Positions 18,338-28,439 of a stretch of DNA of 64,000 bases are shown one piece after another; the first letter of the stretch is position 1; every line of letters begins with the position of its first letter. A program made the position numbers and the translations under genes. This DNA comes from CAZYME01 sp964648115. Lineage in GTDB: Bacteria; Pseudomonadota; Gammaproteobacteria; Legionellales; Legionellaceae. The stretch covers positions 62,001-126,000 of the forward strand of contig CAZYME010000001.1 in assembly GCA_964648115.1 (NCBI GenBank), written 5' to 3'. The notes beneath the pieces were generated by a model, which saw nothing but the letters and a program-made list of their open reading frames with translations, was not told where the DNA came from and searched no databases.

Positions 18338-20650
18338 TTAAAAGCTAGAAGACAAGGTAAATTGGAAATATTGCTCTTGATCTGTAGGCTGCTTATTCAG
18401 CGCTTTAGCCACACTGAACTGCAATGGGCCAAAGGGTGAGCGCCATTCAACGGATACCCCAGCGGAGTATCGCAGTGGCCCCTCATCTGTACCACTTAGA
18501 ATCAACGGTGTCCCTCGAGAAAACACGTTACCCGCATCAGCAAATAGCGTAGTGCGAACGTTTTCACGGCTTAAAGGATAGGGCAAAATAAGACCCGCAC
18601 TACCATTCACAAGTAAATTAGCACCTAATGAATTGCCAAGATTATCTTGTGGGCCTAGAGAATAGCTTTCATAACCACGCACCTGGCCAGGCTGAGCAAT
18701 ACCACCCGCAAAATAGTTCTCATAAAAGGGCAGCCCATTATTATCAAACGTATTTCCATAAGCCACGTTACCAAGCACTGTGAAAATAAACCCATGTGTT
18801 ACAGGATAAAAAATCCGCGCTTGATAATCCGTTTTATAATATGTAAATGAATTATGTGATAGAGGTAAAGCCACCATCGCTCTAGCCTGCTGATTCATCC
18901 CAGAATTAGGGTAAGGCATTTGATCATAGCTATTTCGGTTCCAACCTGCATTTAAACGAAACTGATTAAAATCGCGACCATACAGATAAGCAAAGTTTTG
19001 AATTTGTTGTACCATGCCGGTAGATTGAAGCTGCAAGCCCTGGTAACCATACCCTAATTGCGCACTACTATTTTCGCTCAGCATTACACCATAATTAACA
19101 TCGCCGCCATACCGATCAGCGCTATATGTACTAACAAACCTCAATCTTTTAGGGTTTACTTTCGCAAAATAGAGATTCAATCCCCGTCCGACGCCTGTAT
19201 TCGTATAAAAAGGATTGTAATAGTTAAATGCGTAGTTTTGTCCCCAATAACTCGCATCGAAGGTTAATCCTATTGTACGGCCCGTACCCATAAAGTTATA
19301 TTGATTCACAGCAGCATTGAATTGTGGCCCAGTGGTACCGTACCCCAAGGAAGCTGTGGCTTCAGCTGAAGGCGATTCCTCTACTGTTACATCTAAGTCA
19401 ACCTGATTGTTTGCACCAGGCACTGGTGTGGTTTTCACATCAATGTTTTTCAAATAGGTCAACAACTTCAATTGCCGCTCTGACTCTTTAATATTATGTA
19501 AAGATAACAAAGAGCCTTCATCCTGACGGATAACATTGCGTAAAACATAATCACCAGTTTTGGTATTTCCATGGAAATTAATGCGACGTACATACACGTG
19601 CCTGCCAGGATCAACTACAAACGTGATAAATACTGTTTTGTTCTGCTCATCTACACGAGGCTCTGCATTAATAGCAGGGAATCCATAACCCACATCCCCC
19701 AGTGCCAGGCCAATATCCGAAATCGTTTCTGTAACTTTTTTACGCGAAAATACAGCGCCCTTCCTTACTTGGACCAGAGAGTCAATTTTTCGTTTAGGTA
19801 ATATTGTTTTACCTACTACAGCAAACCCGGAAAAATGATATTGAGGTCCCTCTTCAATATGGATGTTAATAAAAACATCTTTTTTATCGGGAGCAAGCAG
19901 TACTTGCGATGAAACGATAGCAAATTTCAAATAACCGCGATCTAGATAAAAAGATCGCAGCGCCTCTAAAGAGGTATCCATTGCTGCTTTAGAATATTGA
20001 TCTTTTTTGGTGAAATAAGTAAAAATTCCACTACGCGCTAAAGTCAGCTCTGATTGTAATTCGTGATCAGAAAAATCATGATTACCAATAATTTTGATTT
20101 CTTTAATGCGTGAAACCCGACCCTCTGAAACCGTGACGTTTATAGCCACGCGATTTTCAGTCAAGGAGGTTACTTTGCTTTCAATACGTGCGTTGTATTT
20201 CCCTCTAGAGTTGTAGACTTGCTTTAGTTCTTTTTCTAGACGCTCAAGTGAGGCACGCTGAAAGACCCGTCCTTTCACCAAATCCAAGTCTTTGAGTAGC
20301 TCTTTCATTTTATCACTGGGAATTTCTTTATTGCCCACGAACGTGATAGAGCCGATCGTTGCTCGTTCGACCACTTGTACTATCAAAGTATTACCTTGTC
20401 GCTCCAACACAACAGATTGAAAAAACCCGGTATCGTACAAGGAGCGAATAATTTGTGGTGTAGAGTTAGGGCCAACTTCTTCACCTACCTGAACAGGCAA
20501 ATAGTTTAATACTGTACCTGTGCTTACACGCTGCAATCCGGTAACTTTGATATCTCGGACAATAAAGCCATTTTCGGCTCTCACTTGAGACGCCCACACC
20601 AATGCCGTAGAACATGCTACTAGTGCAATTTTTTTTGTATTTTTTTTCAT
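18338..20650 (-). CDS. bamA: Outer-membrane assembly factor BamA
   Basis: Omp85-family insertase of beta-barrel outer-membrane proteins. It has a signal peptide (IALVACSTALVWASQVRA), then five POTRA domains (about residues 25-420) and a 16-strand barrel with VRGYESYSLGPQD (the lid-loop VRGF/Y motif) and a C-terminal aromatic strand ending in SSSF. Start MKKNTKK chosen; an upstream in-frame start 10 codons earlier would precede the signal peptide. 770 aa, slightly shorter than the E. coli protein. Confidence 0.96.
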   Translation of the reverse strand: MKKNTKKIALVACSTALVWASQVRAENGFIVRDIKVTGLQRVSTGTVLNYLPVQVGEEVGPNSTPQIIRSLYDTGFFQSVVLERQGNTLIVQVVERATIGSITFVGNKEIPSDKMKELLKDLDLVKGRVFQRASLERLEKELKQVYNSRGKYNARIESKVTSLTENRVAINVTVSEGRVSRIKEIKIIGNHDFSDHELQSELTLARSGIFTYFTKKDQYSKAAMDTSLEALRSFYLDRGYLKFAIVSSQVLLAPDKKDVFINIHIEEGPQYHFSGFAVVGKTILPKRKIDSLVQVRKGAVFSRKKVTETISDIGLALGDVGYGFPAINAEPRVDEQNKTVFITFVVDPGRHVYVRRINFHGNTKTGDYVLRNVIRQDEGSLLSLHNIKESERQLKLLTYLKNIDVKTTPVPGANNQVDLDVTVEESPSAEATASLGYGTTGPQFNAAVNQYNFMGTGRTIGLTFDASYWGQNYAFNYYNPFYTNTGVGRGLNLYFAKVNPKRLRFVSTYSADRYGGDVNYGVMLSENSSAQLGYGYQGLQLQSTGMVQQIQNFAYLYGRDFNQFRLNAGWNRNSYDQMPYPNSGMNQQARAMVALPLSHNSFTYYKTDYQARIFYPVTHGFIFTVLGNVAYGNTFDNNGLPFYENYFAGGIAQPGQVRGYESYSLGPQDNLGNSLGANLLVNGSAGLILPYPLSRENVRTTLFADAGNVFSRGTPLILSGTDEGPLRYSAGVSVEWRSPFGPLQFSVAKALNKQPTDQEQYFQFTLSSSF

Positions 20651-20790
20651 TATTATTTTTACACCTAACACTACGAGCATTCCCTTGCGGTATGGTCAAC
20701 CAAGCCAGCTACAAATGAACCCTTTTATAGGATGAAAAGCACTCTGTCAACATTCCCCGGTTGCTACGATCTACATGATAACGATCCTAG

Positions 20791-20819
20791 CCTGGATGGC
20801 CGCAAAGCGGACATCCGGG
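20791..20819. repeat. Imperfect strong hairpin between rseP and bamA
   Basis: CCTGGATGGCCGC and GCGGACATCCGGG pair over 13 positions with one mismatch around an AAA loop, followed by TTTT on the plus strand. No plus-strand gene needs a terminator here, so it is either a REP unit or an mRNA-processing hairpin between the rseP and bamA cistrons. Confidence 0.5.
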
Positions 20820-20859
20820 TTTTATTAACTCACCCACCCTTTTACGACCGAGGAGTATA

Positions 20860-22215
20860 TCAAGTCAATCTTGATAAATCATTACTCAAAGCAACGATCA
20901 TCAAAGTAACTAGCACTACCAAGCCTAAATAAACGCCAACGGATTTCACTCCCTCAGAAAGTGGGCGGCGCATAATCATTTCAACTAAGCAATAAAAGAG
21001 CTGCCCCCCATCTAACATTGGAATTGGTAATAAATTTAATACCCCTAAACTAATGCTCACTAGCGCAAGAAAAGAAAGATAATAAGACAATCCATTACGC
21101 GCAGACTCACCCGCACCTTGAGCAATCCCAACTGGGCCACTGATGCTTTGTATAGGTAATTTACCAGTGGCTAGACGACCGATAAGCTTGAAAGTCGCAG
21201 CGCTTAAATCAACTGTTTGCTCAAACGCAGTTTTAATAGCTTGCAATGGAGCTTCACGTTGCAACCGCAACCAATGTGGAGGTAAATCAACGCGCTGAGA
21301 CCGCACCCCAAGCGCCCCTTCCACGCGCCCGTTGTTTATAGTGCTACCAATCTTAACAGCATATGTTTTATGCTTTCCTTGCCTAGTTATAACCAACTTT
21401 AAACGTTGGTTAGGATGCTGCTTAACAAAGTCAACCAAAACCAGCCAATCTGAAATGGCATGCCCATTTACAGAATTAATAACGTCGCCTGTTTGCAATC
21501 CCGCTGATTGAGCCGGAGACTCTTCTACCACCTCACCGATGATAGGTGGGACAGTAGGTATAAAAGGGGTAATTCCTAAGCTTTCTAGCACATCGGGATT
21601 TTTTACATCTACCTGCCAATTTTCCAGTGGTAAAATCAAAGTTTGCTGTTGATGATTCGTTAACGATTTAACCCTAATGGCGACTGATTCATTCGCGCCC
21701 AAAAGAGGCATTAAAGCATATTGAAAATCACGCCAACTGGAAATTTTTTTGCCGTCTAAAGACAAAATTTCTTGTTGTGGGGTTAACCCAGCCCGAGCAG
21801 CTATGCTTCCAGGCTTAATATCGCTAATCATTGGAGCAAGTGATTTTATGCCAATTACCAAAACCAACCACAAGGCTATAAAAGCGAACAGAAAATTAAA
21901 CAGTGGCCCAGCGACGATAATGGCCATACGCGCCCATATCGATTTGTTGTTAAATGCCAAAGGACGCTCGCTTTCAGAAACCTCGCCTTCAGTCTCATCA
22001 AGCATTTTAACGTAGCCACCTAAAGGAAATAATGACCAAGCATACTCGGTTCCGCGTTTGTCATGCCAAGAAGCTAACACTTTGCCAAAACCAAAAGAAA
22101 ACCGCAGTACTTTGACGCCACAGCAACGCGCTACCAGGAAATGACCATATTCATGGATAACAATCAGCAGCAGCAAGGCCAGAATAAAGTAGAACAATGT
22201 TAAGATTGTGCTCAA
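20860..22215 (-). CDS. rseP: Site-2 protease RseP
   Basis: Intramembrane zinc metalloprotease that cleaves anti-sigma factor RseA in the envelope stress response. The first helix carries HEYGH (zinc site); two tandem PDZ domains follow (about 125-290, including SPAQSAGLQTGDVINSVNGH), and the C-terminal LNLLPIPMLDGGQL holds the third ligand Asp. At 451 aa it is the usual size. It overlaps cdsA by 4 bp (ATGA). The dxr gene that usually precedes it in gammaproteobacteria is not here. Confidence 0.96.
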   Translation of the reverse strand: MSTILTLFYFILALLLLIVIHEYGHFLVARCCGVKVLRFSFGFGKVLASWHDKRGTEYAWSLFPLGGYVKMLDETEGEVSESERPLAFNNKSIWARMAIIVAGPLFNFLFAFIALWLVLVIGIKSLAPMISDIKPGSIAARAGLTPQQEILSLDGKKISSWRDFQYALMPLLGANESVAIRVKSLTNHQQQTLILPLENWQVDVKNPDVLESLGITPFIPTVPPIIGEVVEESPAQSAGLQTGDVINSVNGHAISDWLVLVDFVKQHPNQRLKLVITRQGKHKTYAVKIGSTINNGRVEGALGVRSQRVDLPPHWLRLQREAPLQAIKTAFEQTVDLSAATFKLIGRLATGKLPIQSISGPVGIAQGAGESARNGLSYYLSFLALVSISLGVLNLLPIPMLDGGQLFYCLVEMIMRRPLSEGVKSVGVYLGLVVLVTLMIVALSNDLSRLT

Positions 22216-23009
22216 GATGCGATTGCCAAAAATGGAAGTCCGTAGTAGAACAAAGGTGCTGCTGCAATCAAGCTGTCTAACCGATCAAGCACACCACCAT
22301 GCCCAGGGAAAATACGCCCCGTGTCTTTTAATTTACTGCGCCGTTTAAGCATACTGATTGACAAATCCCCCAGCATGGAAATCAATATTACTGCTACAGC
22401 AAGAGCATACCAAATAACCATATCGCGAGGATTGAAATAAAAATTACCAATAATAGCTATAACCATCGCCATTAAAAAGCCACCCAGCGCTCCTTCTACT
22501 GTTTTACCAGGGCTCACGCGTGGAATTAGCTTATGACCCCCAAAGCGTTTTCCGGCCAAATAAGCGCCTATATCTGTTGCCCAAACTAAGAAAAGTAGAT
22601 AAACGATTAAAGACTTGCCTTGTGCATGCTCATAAATTGCCGCGATACTATTAGCAAATACGGGAAGCAACAATAAGCAAGCTCCGCCTACAACAATGCG
22701 ATGCCCCCAAAATCGTTGCGAAGCGGGAAACATCAATACAGCGAGTAAGATGCCCACCCACGCCACTAACCCGCATAGCAACCATGCGTCAAACCAATAA
22801 CCACCTAACTCTACAACCACTAACAACAGCACGGTAAAGAAAATTCTACTCACCAATCGATTGATGGGTATCAGCTGTGTCCACTCCCAAGCACAAGCAA
22901 GCGTGAGCAATAAAACAACTGCTCTTAAGATCCATATATTAGCGTAATAAATAGCAAGTAAGACTAAAGGAACGAGTATGATGGCAGTTATGAAGCGCTG
23001 CTTAAACAT
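22212..23009 (-). CDS. cdsA: Phosphatidate cytidylyltransferase
   Basis: Integral membrane enzyme making CDP-diacylglycerol from phosphatidate and CTP. It has multiple hydrophobic helices and the family signature near the C-terminus: SPGKTVEGALGG, then SMLKRRSKLKDTGRIFPGHG and GVLDRLDSL. 265 aa. Overlaps uppS by 8 bp and rseP by 4 bp, so the three are one operon. Confidence 0.95.
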   Translation of the reverse strand: MFKQRFITAIILVPLVLLAIYYANIWILRAVVLLLTLACAWEWTQLIPINRLVSRIFFTVLLLVVVELGGYWFDAWLLCGLVAWVGILLAVLMFPASQRFWGHRIVVGGACLLLLPVFANSIAAIYEHAQGKSLIVYLLFLVWATDIGAYLAGKRFGGHKLIPRVSPGKTVEGALGGFLMAMVIAIIGNFYFNPRDMVIWYALAVAVILISMLGDLSISMLKRRSKLKDTGRIFPGHGGVLDRLDSLIAAAPLFYYGLPFLAIAS

Positions 23010-23724
23010 AATTTTTCTCTGTGGTCAGTCCATAACGGCGTTTGCGCATGCTAAAACAAGCCAATGCTTTTTCAAACTCTTCAGCTGTAAAATCAGGCCA
23101 AAGTATGTCTGAAAAATAAAGCTCAGTATATGCCAGTTGCCAAAGAAAAAAATTACTAATTCGTTGTTCACCGCTAGTACGAATAAATAAATCGGGATCG
23201 GGAAGATCAGAAGTATTAAGTAGTTTTGCAAAAGCCGCTTCGTCTATGCTATCGAGGGGTATCTCATTATCGATAGCCTGCTTTACCAGCGCTTTTGCTG
23301 CCTGCATGATGTCCCATTTACCACCGTAATTCAGGGCAATATTCAATATCAACTGAGTATTTTTACCTGTTAGCGCCTCAGCTGCGCGCATTTCTGTGCA
23401 TAATGAATCGGATAAATTGCTACGGTCACCGGTAAAGCGTAGACAAATGCCATGTTGATGCAGTTCTTGTATTTCACGCCCTAGGGCATGAACAAAAAGT
23501 TGCATAAGAAAATCCACTTCCGTTGCGGGTCGTGCCCAGTTTTCGCTACTAAAGGCAAATAAACTCAACACTGCAATTTTATTTTTCAAACAAGACTGCA
23601 CAATAGCTTTAACGGTATCGACACCAACACGGTGTCCCTCAACACGTTGCAAACCTCGATTTTCAGCCCAACGCCCATTACCATCCATCACAATGGCAAC
23701 ATGTTGGGGTAATTTTTGATTCAA
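23002..23724 (-). CDS. uppS: Undecaprenyl diphosphate synthase
   Basis: cis-Prenyltransferase producing the C55 lipid carrier for cell wall and O-antigen. MDGNGRWAENRGL with catalytic Asp, HRVGVDTVK, FSSENWARP and the C-terminal RTSGEQRISNFFLWQLAYTE with FSDILWPDF are all present. 240 aa. The start is a TTG preceded by a GGAAG-type ribosome binding site. First gene of the leftward uppS-cdsA-rseP operon. Confidence 0.96.
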   Translation of the reverse strand: MNQKLPQHVAIVMDGNGRWAENRGLQRVEGHRVGVDTVKAIVQSCLKNKIAVLSLFAFSSENWARPATEVDFLMQLFVHALGREIQELHQHGICLRFTGDRSNLSDSLCTEMRAAEALTGKNTQLILNIALNYGGKWDIMQAAKALVKQAIDNEIPLDSIDEAAFAKLLNTSDLPDPDLFIRTSGEQRISNFFLWQLAYTELYFSDILWPDFTAEEFEKALACFSMRKRRYGLTTEKNYV

Positions 23725-23891
23725 CCCGCTTCTTCCATCAACAAAAATGTTCTATAGTCTACCCTCTTTACCATAAAAGATTAAGAGCTAGTTTGTCATC
23801 CCCCCACCTCTAGTACAAATTGGTGTATACTTGCTAAAATGTGAAAAAATTTTCTAAATAAATCACGTCGATAAACAAGGTGTCTCGATCA

Positions 23892-25034
23892 ATGAATGTT
23901 ACAAAAGTTGTTATTATTATTCCCACCTATAATGAATCTCTCGCTATTGAAGAAACATTACAGCAAGTCTTTCAAGCGACTGAATGTGTTCACAATAAAG
24001 ATGTACACGTGTTAGTTTTTGATAGCGCTTCAACTGATAACACACAAAAAATTATTCTCGACTTGCAAACCACCTATCCCAAACTTCATTTGAAAACAGA
24101 ATCTAAAAAATCAGGGCTCGGATCTGCTTATCTACAAGCCATGCGCTACGCCTTAAATGATCTATCAGCAGATATCATTATTGAATTTGATGCAGACCTC
24201 TCACATCAACCACAATACATCGCACCTATACTTGAAAAAATGGATACCTACGATGTTGTTCTTGGGAGTCGCTATATTCGCGGGGGTCATATTCCCGATG
24301 ATTGGGGCTGGCACCGTAAACTTTTATCCGTACTTGGTAATTATATTGCTCGCTTCGTCCTTACACCAAAATATAAAGACTTCACCACAGGATTTAGAGC
24401 GACTCGCCGTGAAGCGCTTCTTCAAGCATTGCCTGAAAAATTTTTATCTAATCAATTCGCTTATAAATTAGAGTTGTTATGGCTACTACATAAAAACAAA
24501 GCCAAGATCGCTGAATACCCAATCGTATTTGTCGATCGAAAAAGTGGTCAAAGTAAATTACCAACTAACAGTATCATGGATGCACTACGGGTTATATTTA
24601 CCTTGCGTTTTCGAACATTGGTGCCCTATTTTAGAATGTGCTTGGTCGGGCTTTCTGGCGCTATCATTCAATATTTGATCTACAACCTTCTACGCCACAA
24701 GCTACCGCCGGTTAATGCCGCACAATTTGCCGTATTCGGCGCAATAATCAATAATTTTACCCTCAACAATCAATTTACCTTCAAAAACAACCCACTGACC
24801 ATTAGTTACAAGACATTGAAATCAATGGCCTTTTTTGTTGGATACTCTATTTTTATGATTGGTTGCCAATCGTATTGGTTGCATTTAGGGATAAAATATT
24901 TCGGCGCAGGTTTGTTGAAAGAAAACATCATACTTATCACGGGAATAATCTTAGGTTCGATTTTAAATTACGTGATTTACTCAAATTTTATCTGGCGAAA
25001 GAGCAAGCCTCTTGTTTTATCTAATGAAGCTTAA
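23892..25034 (+). CDS. GT2 glycosyltransferase fused to a GtrA-like membrane domain
   Basis: The N-terminal DPM1-like GT-A domain (about residues 5-235) has IIPTYNE, FDSASTDNT, the metal-binding EFDADLSHQP, VLGSRYIRGG and TTGFRATRREALL. The C-terminal 125 residues form a GtrA-like four-helix domain (LVGLSGAIIQYLIYNLL ... LNNQFTFKNN). The expected reaction is transfer of a sugar from a nucleotide donor to polyprenyl phosphate, with the GtrA part possibly flipping the product. Start ATG at 23892 has AAGGTG 9-10 nt upstream, preferred to the in-frame GTG at 23880. The adjacent ArnT-like transferase could use the product. Confidence 0.88.
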   Translation: MNVTKVVIIIPTYNESLAIEETLQQVFQATECVHNKDVHVLVFDSASTDNTQKIILDLQTTYPKLHLKTESKKSGLGSAYLQAMRYALNDLSADIIIEFDADLSHQPQYIAPILEKMDTYDVVLGSRYIRGGHIPDDWGWHRKLLSVLGNYIARFVLTPKYKDFTTGFRATRREALLQALPEKFLSNQFAYKLELLWLLHKNKAKIAEYPIVFVDRKSGQSKLPTNSIMDALRVIFTLRFRTLVPYFRMCLVGLSGAIIQYLIYNLLRHKLPPVNAAQFAVFGAIINNFTLNNQFTFKNNPLTISYKTLKSMAFFVGYSIFMIGCQSYWLHLGIKYFGAGLLKENIILITGIILGSILNYVIYSNFIWRKSKPLVLSNEA

Positions 25035-25062
25035 TGCCACTCAGATAGCGAATCGAGTGGCT

Positions 25063-25093
25063 CCTCTCCCATTGGATGGGCGTTGTTGAATAA
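25063..25093. repeat. Solitary IS/MITE end
   Basis: CCTCTCCC-N-GGGCGTTGTTGAATAA matches the terminal inverted repeat of the element at 13269-13502. No partner end is nearby, so it is probably a remnant between the two convergent glycosyltransferase genes. Confidence 0.5.
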
Positions 25094-25145
25094 TTAAGGC
25101 TATTCCCTATGCTCAGAGACTTGTTCTCGGAGCAAGAAAACAAGA

Positions 25146-26705
25146 CTAACTTCTCAAATTAGCCTCAGGCTTTATCTCAATAATTTTATAATAAAAAGGC
25201 GCTAGTTTCTGTTGCCCTCTTTGACAATGCGACCACACCACGCGAAGAGGAGATTTCTCAATTCCAACCGTCTTGAGTGAAAGATAATCAAAATCGCTCT
25301 TATGATCTGAAATTACAATCAAAGTCTTACCCGATAAACTCTCTCCATTAGTCCAATATTTATACATCAAACTATTCCCAGAAAAAATATGCGAGCCAAC
25401 TACAGGATATTGCTTTTGAATCTTTCCTTGTGCCAAAAATACGGCCTGGTAAAAATCGAACTCACTACCTATATGATATGAATCTAAAGGGGCAAATATA
25501 GGAGTTTGGTGCATTTCAGCTTCAACCTGCCCGGCTATCGCATTAAATTCTTTTGCTAGATCGCTCCATGAAAAATACTGCCCCATCAGTTTTTGATGCA
25601 GCCATCCAGAAAAACCCATGGTCGTTACCATTATTAACATCGTATACAGACAAAACAGAGCTATGGCCGTACTAAACCAACTGATTAGTAATTTATTTTT
25701 ATCCGATACCCATGCCCCTTTGATTAATGTTGCCAACCAAGGCAGTATTGCTATTAACCCTGGCCCAATCCAATCAAATTTTACTGAATGGCTTAAGCTA
25801 TAAAATCCAAAAAATCCTAACGGTAACAAGGTAAAAAATTGCAGAAAACGCATTGTTTTCACACTCAGATCAGCCGCATCACCTTCTGTTTTACGACATA
25901 GCTTCCATAGTCCGAGCAGACCAACTGGGGTTACAAAAAAAATCAGCAACCCTATAAATGCCAGCAAAGAAAAAGAAGGCTTAGATTTAAAACGCCGCAC
26001 ACTTTGAAATAAAAACGATGCCCACTCATGCGTCGCGTTCCAGTAAATAACAGGTGTGAACAGTATTAAAGCAATAAGAACAGCGAGATATGGTTCTTTA
26101 CGAGCAAACCACACGCGTGCTGTTGGGATAGTAACTAGATAGAGAAATGTAGGAAGAGCAAGTAATACAATCGTGTATTTTGAGACCATTCCTAGCCCCA
26201 GGCAAACCCCTACAGCATACCAACTACGAGACTCATTAAGCACCAATGAACGATATAAGTAGTAAAGTGCCGCGGACCAACAAACCATAACAGGAGTATC
26301 AGGTGTCGTTATTGCGGATTGCATGAAGAAATAAGGCAATATGGCAAACAGCATGACAGCATACCAGCCAGCCCCGCGCTTAATTAATTCGGTCAGTTTG
26401 AAAATAAAAACCGCCGTAAGCGCCCAGCAAAAAATAGCGGGAAAATGCACACTAAACGGATGAAGTCCAAACAACATAGTAGAAATTTTGATTAAAACCG
26501 CTACCATCGGAGGGTGGTCATAATAGCTAAAATCTAAATGCTGGGCATAATCCCAATAATATGCTTCCTCAACGAGTAAGCCATTAAAACTCATCCAAAC
26601 TAGTCGCAATACCAGTGAAATCAAGACAATAAACAGGCAATGATTGATATTTATTTTTTCTAATACTGTTTCACGCTGTTCGGAATATAGGGCATTCGAC
26701 GCCAT
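25146..26705 (-). CDS. ArnT/PMT-like membrane glycosyltransferase (GT39/GT83 type)
   Basis: 519-aa polytopic protein with the dolichyl-phosphate-mannose mannosyltransferase_2 architecture. The first periplasmic loop has EEAYYWDYAQHLDFSYYDHP followed by PMVAVLI, where acidic residues are catalytic in this family. TTPDTPVMVCWSAALYYLYR and about eleven hydrophobic helices follow, then a C-terminal periplasmic domain of about 150 residues. It probably moves a sugar from a polyprenyl phosphate to lipid A or another envelope acceptor. Convergent with the GT2-GtrA gene, which could supply the donor lipid. Confidence 0.85.
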   Translation of the reverse strand: MASNALYSEQRETVLEKININHCLFIVLISLVLRLVWMSFNGLLVEEAYYWDYAQHLDFSYYDHPPMVAVLIKISTMLFGLHPFSVHFPAIFCWALTAVFIFKLTELIKRGAGWYAVMLFAILPYFFMQSAITTPDTPVMVCWSAALYYLYRSLVLNESRSWYAVGVCLGLGMVSKYTIVLLALPTFLYLVTIPTARVWFARKEPYLAVLIALILFTPVIYWNATHEWASFLFQSVRRFKSKPSFSLLAFIGLLIFFVTPVGLLGLWKLCRKTEGDAADLSVKTMRFLQFFTLLPLGFFGFYSLSHSVKFDWIGPGLIAILPWLATLIKGAWVSDKNKLLISWFSTAIALFCLYTMLIMVTTMGFSGWLHQKLMGQYFSWSDLAKEFNAIAGQVEAEMHQTPIFAPLDSYHIGSEFDFYQAVFLAQGKIQKQYPVVGSHIFSGNSLMYKYWTNGESLSGKTLIVISDHKSDFDYLSLKTVGIEKSPLRVVWSHCQRGQQKLAPFYYKIIEIKPEANLRS

Positions 26706-26849
26706 AGCAAAACCAATCTAGTCTATCAAGTAGCAGGTATACTAATTCTACTTGCTAGCCCATGCAAATTCTTTTTACCGTAAGCGCATCTCTGATATAG
26801 TCAAAGATTCGCTGATTTTGCGCAGATAGTGAATTGCGATTCCTCGCTC

Positions 26850-26867
26850 CTCCTCAGCACGAACGGG
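26850..26867. repeat. Short repeat shared with the 13.4-kb element
   Basis: CTCCTCAGCACGAACGG upstream of gpmI matches CTTCTTCAGCACGAACGG inside the MITE-like element at 13451-13468 except for one substitution. This motif may be part of a dispersed repeat unit; only two copies are visible here. Confidence 0.35.
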
Positions 26868-26894
26868 TTTAAATAAGAGTTATGGAGAAAATGC

Positions 26895-28439
26895 ATGGCA
26901 AAACGCCTCCCCCTGGTATTAATGATCCTTGATGGCTGGGGTTATCGTGAAGAAACATCACATAATGCAATTGCTGCAGCCCATACACCACAATGGGATA
27001 GTTGGTGGCAAACACGCCCACACATATTACTTGAAGCCTCTGGCACACCAGTAGGATTACCCTGCGGACAAATGGGAAATTCTGAAGTTGGCCACATGCA
27101 TATAGGCGCAGGGCGTGTTATTCAACAAGAATTAACCCATATCAATGCGGCGATAGAAAATGGTGAGTTTGCCAAAAATTCGGTATTGGTTGAAACCATC
27201 GAAGAGCTAAAGCGCGACGGACATGCTCTACATATTATGGGTTTACTTTCCTTAGGCGGTGTACACAGCCATGAAAATCATTTGTTTGCTCTCCTAGCCT
27301 TGTGTGCTAAGCATCAATTTTCAAATGTATACCTTCACTTATTTCTTGATGGACGAGATACATCTCCTAAAAGTGCACTGCTCAGTCTAGCAACATTACA
27401 AAAACACCTAACTGCCCACCCAGTTGCTACCATTTGCTCAATATCCGGGCGCTATTTCGCAATGGATCGCGATAAACGCTGGCAAAGAATTGAGCCCGTT
27501 TATCGATTACTAACCGAAGCCTACAGCGAGCATCATTTTAATACGGCCGAAGAGGCCGTTGAAACGTTCTACCAACAAGATATCACTGATGAATTTATTC
27601 CACCTACACGGATTGGTAAAGAAGCAGCCATAAAAGATGGCGACTCCGTAGTCTTTTTCAATTTTAGAGCAGATCGCGCCAGACAATTAACGCAATCTCT
27701 CATCGCTGATAATTTTGACGGCTTTAAACGCCATAAAAAACCCAAAATCAAACATTTTATTAGCATGACGCATTATGCCGACTATCTTCCTACCCGCTGC
27801 GCATTTCCACCATTGGCTCTCCACAACACACTTGGCGAGGTCATTTCTAAACACGGAATGAAGCAACTACGCATTGGTGAAACTGAAAAATATGCACATG
27901 TTACTTTTTTCCTTAATGGCGGTTCAGAACGCGTGTTTCCTCATGAAAAACGAATTTTAATCCCATCACCTGCTGTAGCCACCTATGATTTACAACCGGA
28001 AATGAGCGCGCAGCAACTCACCCAAGCCCTCGTCGATGCTATTCAAAGTGGTGATTATGATGTGATTATTTGTAACTACGCCAATGCCGACATGGTTGGT
28101 CACACCGGTAATTTTGCAGCAGCCGTTCGGGCAATTGAGTGCTTAGATAAGGCCATGCATGATACTTGGCGAGCCTTAGAGAAAGTAGGAGGCCAATTAC
28201 TCATCACAGCTGATCACGGCAATGCTGAGTCGATGTTTGATGACGACACCCATCAAGCCCATACTGCGCATACAAACCAACCCGTACCGTTCCTCTATAT
28301 TGGTGAAAATTGGCATTTTAACCAAATAACGGGTAGCCTAATTGATATCGCCCCTACGCTGTTGACACTATTAGGCATCAACCCTCCCAAAGAAATGACA
28401 GGGAAGGCATTATTGGTAGAAGATCATGCTCCGCACTAA
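26895..28439 (+). CDS. gpmI: Cofactor-independent phosphoglycerate mutase
   Basis: Glycolytic interconversion of 3- and 2-phosphoglycerate using two Mn2+. At 514 aa it has full family length. Visible: MILDGWGYRE (metal Asp), CGQMGNSEVGHMHIGAGR with the phosphorylated Ser, the DGRDTSPKSA loop, GETEKYAHVTFFLNGG, NYANADMVGHTG and ITADHGNAE with metal ligands. GGAG ribosome binding site. The stop overlaps the following envC-like gene by 14 bp, as in gpmI-envC-ctpA clusters elsewhere. Confidence 0.97.
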   Translation: MAKRLPLVLMILDGWGYREETSHNAIAAAHTPQWDSWWQTRPHILLEASGTPVGLPCGQMGNSEVGHMHIGAGRVIQQELTHINAAIENGEFAKNSVLVETIEELKRDGHALHIMGLLSLGGVHSHENHLFALLALCAKHQFSNVYLHLFLDGRDTSPKSALLSLATLQKHLTAHPVATICSISGRYFAMDRDKRWQRIEPVYRLLTEAYSEHHFNTAEEAVETFYQQDITDEFIPPTRIGKEAAIKDGDSVVFFNFRADRARQLTQSLIADNFDGFKRHKKPKIKHFISMTHYADYLPTRCAFPPLALHNTLGEVISKHGMKQLRIGETEKYAHVTFFLNGGSERVFPHEKRILIPSPAVATYDLQPEMSAQQLTQALVDAIQSGDYDVIICNYANADMVGHTGNFAAAVRAIECLDKAMHDTWRALEKVGGQLLITADHGNAESMFDDDTHQAHTAHTNQPVPFLYIGENWHFNQITGSLIDIAPTLLTLLGINPPKEMTGKALLVEDHAPH

